Source of the DNA: Dipteris shenzhenensis
Taxonomy: Eukaryota; Polypodiophyta; Polypodiopsida; Gleicheniales
Assembly: GCA_047967505.1 (NCBI GenBank)
Contig: CM106541.1
Direction: 5' to 3' (one strand)
Length of the DNA stretch: 64,000 nt
A model generated the notes under the pieces. That model was given only the letters and a program-made list of their open reading frames with translations. It was not told the origin of the DNA and searched no databases. How positions within the stretch are numbered: the stretch's first letter is position 1; every line of letters starts with the position of its first letter. Made by a program: the position numbers and the translations under genes. Of this stretch, positions 55,641 through 64,000 are shown one piece after another.

Positions 55641-57943
55641 TTTAGACAACAACATATAGAGAAAGTGCAACAAGATGTTTTTGAGGCCATATATTATATA
55701 TATAATAAAAATATAATTATAACTAATAATTAAATAAAAAATAATTAATATATACATTAGAGATATATTAAACTAACTAATTTAAAATTAATATAACAAC
55801 AGTCCAATATATTTTTATTACAAAAAAAGTAACATATTTAAAAATTAATTTGTGAATAAAACAATATTCTTATAAACAATTGAAGAATACAAGTACAACA
55901 TAAATTAAGGGGTATGTACATAGGCCTTAGATTTTCTTAGTTTAAGGCTTGTACAAAGTTTCATACCCATAGGATATCATTTGAGTTATTTGGAATGCGT
56001 ATTTTTCTATTTTGTACCATGCATCATGCATGAGTGTTCAAAAACATTATGCACTCAGTTTGCTTTTAAACGATGTGCCCATCTCCAATGGATATGATAC
56101 TTTGCATAATATTTACACTACGTTAGTGTAAGACCTTTGTAAATTATCACTCTGCATTTGATTTTAGAGATGAAGATTCAAGAGAAATAGATTCAATGCT
56201 TGATAATGGACCCACAACTCGAAAATGCAAGAAACTATTCACAAAAAGAAAGTATGTGAGTGTCGAGAGGTGATGAGTCATGGTGGCACCAATTCCAGAA
56301 CCCAAGAGACATGTAAGGTTATCTTAGGAGAATATATAAAGGACTCTTATGTGCATTTGTTGAAGGAAACTTTTCATAAGAAAAGTTGCAAAAAATTATT
56401 GTGAAGCCATGCACATTAGGATTCGGAGTAAGACAAGGACTAATAGACATAACTATTTCTTCAAGAGTTTTCTTGTTTTCTTCATCAAGGTAATATGGAC
56501 TCGAGGACAAGACATTGTAAAACCAAATTGAAACCCATGGTTAATGGGTCATCTATATGTAATCAAGGATATCAATGGTTAACTGGACTATCATATAGTA
56601 CATATTGGACCATCTGGGCAGAGGTAAAAGACAGTGGTTCATAAAGTTCATGGAAATTCCTAGAAGCTTGAAGGAAAAAGAAGCACTAGAAATGCAACTA
56701 CAACATTAAAGTAAATCCTTGATGATCATGCATTACCATAGACTCATCTTCCACAAACAATGCCGAATGCAAGTGTGGAATGCCAACATCATCTTCCTTT
56801 GGGAATGACAAAGAAGGCTATGCTAGAAATAGTCAATAGAAGCTTACAAGATTGGAGGGCAGATTTGGCATATGTTCTAGAGGCTGTCCATACTTGGAGA
56901 GGGTAGACATGCATAGGGAAACCCGCAAGCACAGCTGCATGGACAGAAGTGGATGATGTCAGCATATGTATGGATCAGTACAGAGGTGGCACGTGGTTGT
57001 ACAGAAATGGCAGAGGGCAGAATCTGCAAGAAGAGTGCCAGCTCAGAGTCACAGGAGTTAGCTCAGTTGTTGGTGGTCACAGAGGAACTTTTCTTGGTGG
57101 CATCTCCTAGTGTTGCTGCGATCAAGTATATGGAGCCCCGTATTACTATCAGGATGTTCAACATTGAGGATTGGTTAGGAGAGAAGAGTCAAAAACTTTT
57201 GTGAAGGTGATGGACAATGATGAGTGCATGGAGATATTTGGGGTGCTTGGTTATTCTTTGAGAGGACTCGAGGACTTAGGGTTAGAAGGGGGCTGTGACT
57301 TAGAGGGGGACAAGTTTTGATCTCGTAGGGGACATCTAAAGGAGCAAAGAAATTGTGGGCGAGTGTAGCTCAAACACATTTATGAACTCTTTATCTTTAG
57401 CAATGATATAGGATGTATGGAAAACCTTAATGGGAGCTATGTTGGGATAAGTATGGTCAAGGGCCATGGTCAAGGGCTTTCTCTAAGGTGCATGTGTGCA
57501 TTTTAGGGGAGTCACATGTGTGTGTGTGTGTGTATGTTGTAGAGGCACATCTAGTGCTATGATGTATCTAGTGTGTGACCTAAGTGATAATGTAAACCAA
57601 GGGCCCCACCATGGGAGGTTCCTTTGATTTAGGCCAGTCCCACTAATGTAGGGGTTGATTGCCACTGATTTTCCTCTTCACCCCTTTCTCCAATCTCATG
57701 AACCTTGTCATAATCAAAAGAAGAAAGTGGGATTTCGAAGTTCGAGATCAAGGGAAATGGAAGAAGCAGTATCAAAAGGATTGTGAATTAAAAGGAAGTG
57801 AGAAGGCATGAATCAAAGAAAGCAATACGACTTTCAAGATGAATCCAATGCCTCAAACCAATATCAGGGAAGTGGGCATCACATTTTTCTCTCTGACATA
57901 AAGCGCTTTTCTTTATAATTTATGGAAAATATACATCTTTATA
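55641..57943. other. AT-rich spacer, nothing recognised
   Basis: No convincing gene. A (GT)n microsatellite is at about 57515-57533. An 83-codon plus frame at 56953-57204 shows no motif. The Gypsy 5' LTR might begin near TGTTGGGATAAGTATGG at about 57441, but I find no matching 3' copy. Confidence 0.5.
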
Positions 57944-60900
57944 ATGACCACTCTAGAAAGGGATGGTATGATTAGGGAGGCCAAAGAAAGGGCTAGAAAG
58001 GGAAAAGCATTACTCGGAGAGGAAACACATGAGGAGGTACAAACTGAAAATCAAGATGATAATGTGGAAATGGAGGACATAGACTACGATGATTATGGAA
58101 TTTCGTATATGGAATTCACTACACTTGAAACTCGAACACAAAATATAGAAACACAACTAGGAGTTATCAATGAAACATTAAAAACCCTAGCTAAAGCTAT
58201 AACTAAGATAGCCGATTCTCAATCGATATCTATTACTGAAAAATCCTAATCAAGTTGAGAGGTCCACCTCTTGACGTAGAGAAACCTCAAACATCCTTAA
58301 GGAGTTAAAACTGCCAATATTCAATGAGGAAGAAAAGGAGCATAATAAAGATTCAATTAATGCATTCTTGTAAAAGTGGCAAGACTTCCACCGATCAAGA
58401 ATACTTCTCCTGAAAATCAAGTCATGGAAGCAAGTCTTTCCCTTGGAAATAAAGCCTATAAATGGTGGATGAGCCTCAGGGAGAGTGATAGAATTCCTAG
58501 ATATTGGACTGAGTTTGAACAAGCCTTCCTAAAAGAGTTTTTACTGAAAAATGAATTAGAAAGAGCATGGGAGGCTTAGGATAATTGCACTATGGGTAAA
58601 AACACTCTAGTCCAGTACATAGTGAACTATAGGGAGGTAGTCCTTAAGCTGAAGGGAATTGATGAATGAAGGAGGAAATTGATAAGCTACTCAAGGTGGG
58701 GTTCATTTACCCAGTAGATAAGGTAACTTGGCTTTCACCCATAGTCATAGTACTTAAGAAGAATGGTAAGTTGAGAGTGTGTGTTGATTACAGAAAATTA
58801 TATGCAGCAACAATAACAGACCCTTTTCCATTGCCTTTTTGTGACACAATGCTTGATGCTATAGTTGGTCACAAGATGTATAGTTTCCTTGATGGTTTCA
58901 GAGCTACAATCAGATAAGGATGGCTTCGGAGGACAGGGATAAGACAGCTTTCATCACAAAGTGGGGAGTTTTTGCTAGTAATGTTATGACTTTTGGTCTT
59001 AAGAATGCACCTCCCACATTTCAGAAATGGATTGAAGAAGTTTTTGATCCTTGACTACTTTTATTAGAGCTTTTCTGGATGATTTTTCTGTGTTCAGAAA
59101 AAATAATGAGCATTTGCAGCATCTGAGGTTATGCCTTGAGAGATGGAGAATTGCACGACTTAGCTTGAATCCAAAGAAGTGTGCTTTTGCTGTAAAAAGG
59201 GGTGTCTTGTTGGGACATATAATTTCACAAGAAGGGATGACCATAGACCCACAAAAAGTGGAAGTCATTCAAAACGCCCCTACACCTAGAACTTTGAAGC
59301 AGTTATCACACTTTGTTGGGTAGATCAAGTGGCACAACAAATTTTTACGGTATCTATCTCATGTTTGTGTACCGCTGACAAAGCTTACCAAGAAGGGAGA
59401 ATTGTTTACATGGGAAGAACCACAACAGAGGGCTTTCATTCTGTTAAAGAAAATGTTAGTTGTAGCACCCATCCTTAAACCACCTAATTGGAAGTTGCCA
59501 TTTTATATTTTTTTCGATGCTTTAGATGTGGCTATTGGAACAGTGTTGATGCAACAATTTGTTAAAGGTTGGTTTCAGCCTATATACTATGCAAGTAGGA
59601 GAATGACAAAAGCAGAACAAAATTATAGTGTGACTCAAAGAGAAGCATTGGGAATGGTGTATGCTCTCTAGAAATTTTGACATTATCAGTTGGGAAATAA
59701 AGTGGTACTACATGTGGATCATCAGGCGCTTATCCATTTAGTGAACAAACCACAATTGCCTAGGTGACTAGCTAGATGGATATTATTGCTTCAAGGATAT
59801 GATTATGACATTGTGCATACACCAAGAAAACACCATATTGTAGATTATTTAAGCAGATTGCTAAAGGGTAAAGAACCTTTGGGGGTTCAAGCTGATTTAC
59901 CTGATGCTCATTTATTTTCTGTCAGTACAGAGGAAGGGTGGGATTGGTATGATCGAATGTTGCTGTTTTTGATAGATGGGGTGGTACCTCAGTCATTGTC
60001 TCGAGATTAGAGAAAGAAATTTGTGCTGCAGAGTAAACCATTTCTGGTCATAGCTGGAGTGTTCTACAGGAGAGGAATTGATCAGGTGTGATCTAGACGT
60101 GTGTCTAAGAATATGAGAGAAAAGCTATTTTGATGGAAGCACATGCTGGAAGTTCGGGAGGTCACTATTCGGGTGACTTCACTGGGAAAAAAGTACTCTA
60201 GGCTGATTTGTTGTGGCCTACAATCTTGCCATGAATTTGCCAAGACTTGTTTACCTTGTCAGTGAGATGGAAGACTAGTAGATGCAAACAGAATGCCACA
60301 TCAACCTATACTACCTCTAGGTCCTTTCCAGAAATGGGGGCTTGATTTTATGGGTCCTATTAAACCTCCTGCTAGGTATACTGGAAACAACTATATCCTA
60401 GTGGCTACAGATTATTGTACAAAGTGGGTGGAAGCAATTGCTTTGTGGGATAATAAAGCTACAAGCATAGCTAAGTTTCTATATTATAACATCATGACTA
60501 GATTTGGGTGTCCAATTGAGATAGTATCTGATCAAGGAGTTCATTTTTTGAATAAAGTAATGAAAAGGCTAACAAGTTTACATATGATTGTGCATAAGAA
60601 ATCAACTACATATCATCCACAAATTCAAATAAGACATTCAAGAAAATCCATTGGAGAAGAGTTTCAGAGAATAGAACTGATTGGGACCAGAAGTTACATT
60701 CAGTATTGGTAACTACTGGAATGACACCATTTCGTCTGGCGTATGGGTGTGAAGCAATAGTTCCGATGGAGTTCATTGTACCAGTCTTTGAATAGAGGCT
60801 GAATGTAGATTGTCTCCAGAAGAGTCAGTTAATCATAGGATCCAACAGTTGCTGAAGTTGGAAGAAGATCGGATTGTTAGTTCATATATTTCGGATATGA

Positions 60901-61130
60901 TCCAGAGGCAGAGACAAGCATGGGTCAATAGGAATATCAAATTTAAGGTGTTCCCGAAGGGAGATCTGGTGTTAATGTTTAATTCTAAACTAGACCCTCG
61001 TCTTGGTAAACTGAAGTTAAGATATAATGGTCCCTACAAGATTGTTGAGGTCTTGGGAGAGGGAACATTCAAATTGGAGGATATGTATGGGAATGCAATT
61101 CCAAAACCAGAGTCCATAGGTATCATTTAA
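57944..61130 (+). pseudogene. Ty3/Gypsy gag-pol remnant
   Basis: gag: MTTLERDGMIREAKERARKG (57944) with acidic and coiled segment, then KWWMSLRESDRIPRYWTEFE (about 58450). Protease is missing: gag passes almost directly to RT at 58666 (MKEEIDKLLKVGFIYPVDK, VCVDYRKL). RT continues with FSGYNQI-like remnant, TFGLKNAPPTFQKWI and AFLDDFSVF (catalytic LDD). RNase H: FYIFFDALDVAIGTVLMQ and YSVTQREALGMVYAL. Integrase: WGLDFMGPIKPPARY, ATDYCTKWVEA, IVSDQGVHF and a carboxyl KLDPRLGKLKLRYNGPYKIV. At least ten in-frame stops, several TGA at conserved Arg positions. No LTRs seen. Confidence 0.9.
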
Positions 61131-61524
61131 AACCTATCATGCTCCAACACTTTTTGTGGACGTTGTGGTGGTGCAGTGCATGGTGGCAAAGTTGTATGCA
61201 GTGACTGCACGTCCAAAGATCTGAAGTTCTGAAGTGACACGAGATCCGAATGCAGACTAATCAACTGCACACAATAGAAACATAATCAAAGAAATAAACG
61301 CAAATGGATGCATGAATACATAACTTGCAAAAAATAAATTGCAGAGACTGAGAAATACCTTATTCTTTAATGTCTCCCCCTTTGACACCTTGATTCGCTC
61401 TTGCTCCACGTCTCGATCTATAGTAGACTGCACATGACAAATTTAATATGCAATAGTATTTCAATCTTCTTCTATAAGAATATTTAAATATTATTCTATA
61501 AATAATGAGAAACCGTTTTGTCAT
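61131..61524. other. Spacer 3' of the Gypsy remnant
   Basis: No polypurine tract or LTR recognised; nothing else seen. Confidence 0.4.
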
Positions 61525-62671
61525 TTAGTTGATATTACCTGAAACAACATTTTTGCCAATAGAAACTTTGACAATGGATACCATGGCTCTTCTTTTTCGG
61601 AGTGTTTTTCTCTCTCTTTTTCTTTGCTCATTCATAGCCTCAACATCATTGCATGACAACTTTCTCATAAAATATTTCAAATCACATTCACAGAGCTTGC
61701 GGATAGAATATAAAATATCTTTCAATGTGGTCTTCACCACCCCAACATCATTCAACCTACATATCCACACAAATTCTAATTATGAAAAAAGATTTAAGAA
61801 ACATAGAATAGGACCCCTACCAAACAAAGTAGCGTGGCATGTCATTAACTATCTACAAACAAGCATAAGTGTGGCATGCCATTAACAATTTACAAACAAG
61901 CATAAGCATATTTAAGAACATACTCATTGATCCGATTCATAGCTCCAATGAGGGCAACCTCATCATCTCTCGTTGGGTGTAATAAAGGAAGCTCTCACCA
62001 ATATATGCATGCTCTTGACAGATGAAAAATTCTCTTTTTTCCAACCCACCACTCTATGGTTTCCATCCGAAATAGATGAACATTTTTCCAATCATGTCAT
62101 TCCACTCCTCACTGTTCTCTAATTCATTCTCAAATTCATCATTTATATCCCTCCAAATGGGATCCCATGAAGCCTTCTCCTCATTTGTCACTAATAATGA
62201 GATATCCTCCATAGTATTCATAGCCACAATGAAACTCCCTTTCTCCTCAATATATCCATCTCTCCGCAAAGTGAATCCTAGCTCCCTTGATTGCTTTCCA
62301 ATTGTTCTGATGCGTGGATTTGTAATGATTCTACATAGAGGAACCTTAGGAGGACTATTTCTTACCACTCGAATCTTCTCCAACGTGCTCTATAAAATAT
62401 CTTGTGAAAACTCTATTGGAAGTGCTACATCATCATCATCTTTATTCTCTAAAGTTAAGCTAGGCTTTGTAGTTTCAACACCTTTTGTAGTTTCTGAAGA
62501 AGTTGGGACAACCTCATCATGCTCTCCCTCTAAGACACGCTCCTCAACATCCATTTCAAAGTCAACCATCCCAGAATGATAATTGATGTTTGTCCTTCTT
62601 CGAGAGGGAGGTGTATAAGGGCCAGACAACCCACCTGATGATTTTGTTACCAAGGACCTCGTCAATACCAT
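61525..62671 (-). pseudogene. Unrecognised minus-strand gene fragment set
   Basis: From Met at 62671 (MVLTRSLVTKSSGGLSGPYT) an acidic-linker frame reaches TAG 62390-62392 and continues in the same frame with LEKIRVVRNSPPKVPLCRII, GYIEEKGSFIVAMNTMEDI and NDMIGKMFIYFGWKP (stop TAG at 62054). In other frames further on: REFFICQEHAYIGESFLYY, DEVALIGAMNRINEY and, after an acceptor ATGTAG, LNDVGVVKTTLKDILYSIRK with a basic NEQRKRERKTLRKRR end (stop 61525). The pieces look like one spliced gene with breaks. I do not recognise it; a DNA-transposon accessory gene or a broken host gene are both possible. Confidence 0.45.
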
Positions 62672-63119
62672 TATCTATGTTCACAATAAAAGACAACAAA
62701 TTTTGAAACTTTAGAGAGATTCAAATCCAATAAAAGGAAGATTGAAACTCCATTCGTTTGCTCGCATTTCTACAATAGTAGCTTGTCGCATTCCCCTTCA
62801 TGCACCTAGTTTTCAGCCCGAGCTATGCTTTGAAAATCTGCCTTTCTTTCAAGAGAGTCCTTCCAAAGTGGCACTGGATTGCAAGAAAATGATGTCCATC
62901 TGCCAAAAAAATCCATGAGTTAGGAATCAAATAAAGACTTGTTTGCCGAAAGGGGGGAACGGGTTGACACAATCAGTGCACCATTGCCTTCTATCGATGC
63001 TTCAGATCTTGCAGCTCTGCAGAGAAACATCATATGATTGTGGATACTAATCTAGATTTGGAATTGCTTCACTTCATCAGAGCCAGCAGGTTAAAATCGT
63101 TAAAGGACTTGAAGGTCTC
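62672..63119. other. Spacer, nothing recognised
   Basis: No gene or repeat identified. Confidence 0.5.
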
Positions 63120-63122
63120 TTA

Positions 63123-63522
63123 GGGGCTTAGCACATGGGAAGAAATAGGATGGGAATGAGAAAAATTGGTCCCAAGTGGTCCCATGCATATTTCTATCCT
63201 ATTCCCATCCCACCATGTGCTAACAAAAAAAGAAATAGGGATGGGTTTAGGAGGAAGAGGACACATGGCATCATTTCATGTGTTTAGGAGGTGGGGACCA
63301 CTTGGGGACAAGGATACATGTCATCCTTGCATGTTTTTGAATCCCTAAAAAAGGGGAACCCATTCTGGCTGCCAGGGTCTGGAGGCCATGGTCTAGGATG
63401 GGAGAAAAAGTGGCTACTCCCATTCTAAATCCATCCTCGACCACTTGGTGTAGGATGGGAGTAATGATGACAAAAAGATTCCCATCCTAAACCCATGCTA
63501 GCCCCATCATGTGCTAAGGCCC
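63123..63522. mobile_element. 400-bp MITE, PIF/Harbinger-like
   Basis: Inverted ends GGGGCTTAGCACATG and GGGCCTTAGCACATG, flanked on both sides by TTA (63120-63122 and 63523-63525), the 3-bp target preference of PIF/Harbinger (Tourist) elements. The interior is made of further inverted fragments such as GGATGGGAAT/ATTCCCATCC and has no gene. Confidence 0.8.
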
Positions 63523-63525
63523 TTA

Positions 63526-64000
63526 GTTAACCTTTTGTATTGGAGTGGAGGCGAATGTTGCTGAATGAAGTTGGAAACAAAAATTCCCACCATTTTGGAA
63601 GAGATTACAAGAATGCTAGATGCTTGTGTAATAGAAGGTAAAGGGTCTCATATGAAATTGGCGTTGAATTGAGACACGGACTAGAATTGCGAATCACTCC
63701 CTTGAGACGATCAAACGGAATGGATGTACCAGCAAGGAACCTTTTAGACCAAAGTGGACTCCAAGCGATACAATGAAACACCCGTGAACTGCAAGCAAGT
63801 GAATGAATGATAGAATTGTGAAACGCCCGTGGAATCCAAGCGAGAAGCAAACCAAGCAACGAACCTTTCTTTCGAGAGCAGCTCCTTCAAAGTAGCAAGC
63901 GCCCTAAAGTGTGATGGGAGATTGAAAGAGGCAAGGAGAAAAGACTTCTTGCATATTCGATAAGAACGGCCAATGTGCGTTGTCTGTCTCATACCTCAAC
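63526..64000. other. Window end, nothing recognised
   Basis: Short frames only; no domain or repeat identified. Confidence 0.5.

Noticed and set aside
57441-57943. Gypsy 5' LTR
   Set aside because: A TGTTGGGATA start is suggestive but no matching 3' copy or target duplication was found.

Overview
Nuclear DNA of a land plant. The evidence is a SCARECROW (SCR) orthologue of the GRAS family, plant-type CACTA, Copia and Gypsy elements with spliceosomal introns, a retroelement primer site matching initiator tRNA-Met, and many microsatellites. AT-rich, TE-dense spacing around one host gene would suit a seed-free vascular plant such as a fern, but this is a weak inference. I saw no rRNA, tRNA, CRISPR or organellar sequence.

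Layout. 1-4.1 kb: AT-rich, no gene recognised. 4.13-6.2 kb: SCR on the minus strand, the only convincing host gene. 7-10 kb: degenerate short repeats. 10.1-12.2 kb: decayed Copia gag/protease (Copia-1). 12.2-14.4 kb: end-truncated CACTA element (CACTA-1). 15.38-26.10 kb: a 10.7-kb DNA transposon of a type I do not recognise. 26.1-31.6 kb: AT-rich spacer. 31.74-40.87 kb: structurally complete CACTA (CACTA-2) with an AAC target duplication, inserted in a tandem repeat. 41.0-43.9 kb: internally deleted Copia-2 with ATATC target duplication, in the same repeat region. 45.4-47.8 kb: Copia fragments. 49.6-55.0 kb: Copia-3 with both 165-bp LTRs. 57.9-61.1 kb: Gypsy pol remnant. 61.5-62.7 kb: unrecognised minus-strand reading frames. 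63.12-63.52 kb: a Harbinger-like MITE.

Most interesting region: the 15.38-26.10 kb element. Its 32-nt terminal inverted repeats (30/32 identical) enclose four genes: a 417-aa protein of unknown function (+), a histone H3-like protein (-) whose tail keeps K4 but has Q at position 9, a 564-aa unknown protein (+), and a ~799-codon transposase (-). The transposase carries D358, D441 and E703 with C461/C464 and H678/H683, a spacing that closely matches the RAG1/Transib-type catalytic core. Six stem-loop repeats with a common 19-nt stem lie between, and probably in introns of, the two divergent central genes. A mobile element carrying its own H3 variant, perhaps to resist heterochromatin or to mark its own DNA, is the candidate undescribed system here.

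The two CACTA copies share a divergent gene plan: a TNPA-like (Transposase_24) gene on the minus strand with a huge purine/pyrimidine minisatellite intron, and TNP2 on the plus strand. TNP2 has four in-frame stops and a frameshift. Across several elements the broken codons are mostly TAG or TGA, some at positions where family conservation expects Gln or Arg, as expected from C-to-T decay of methylated CAG and CGA.
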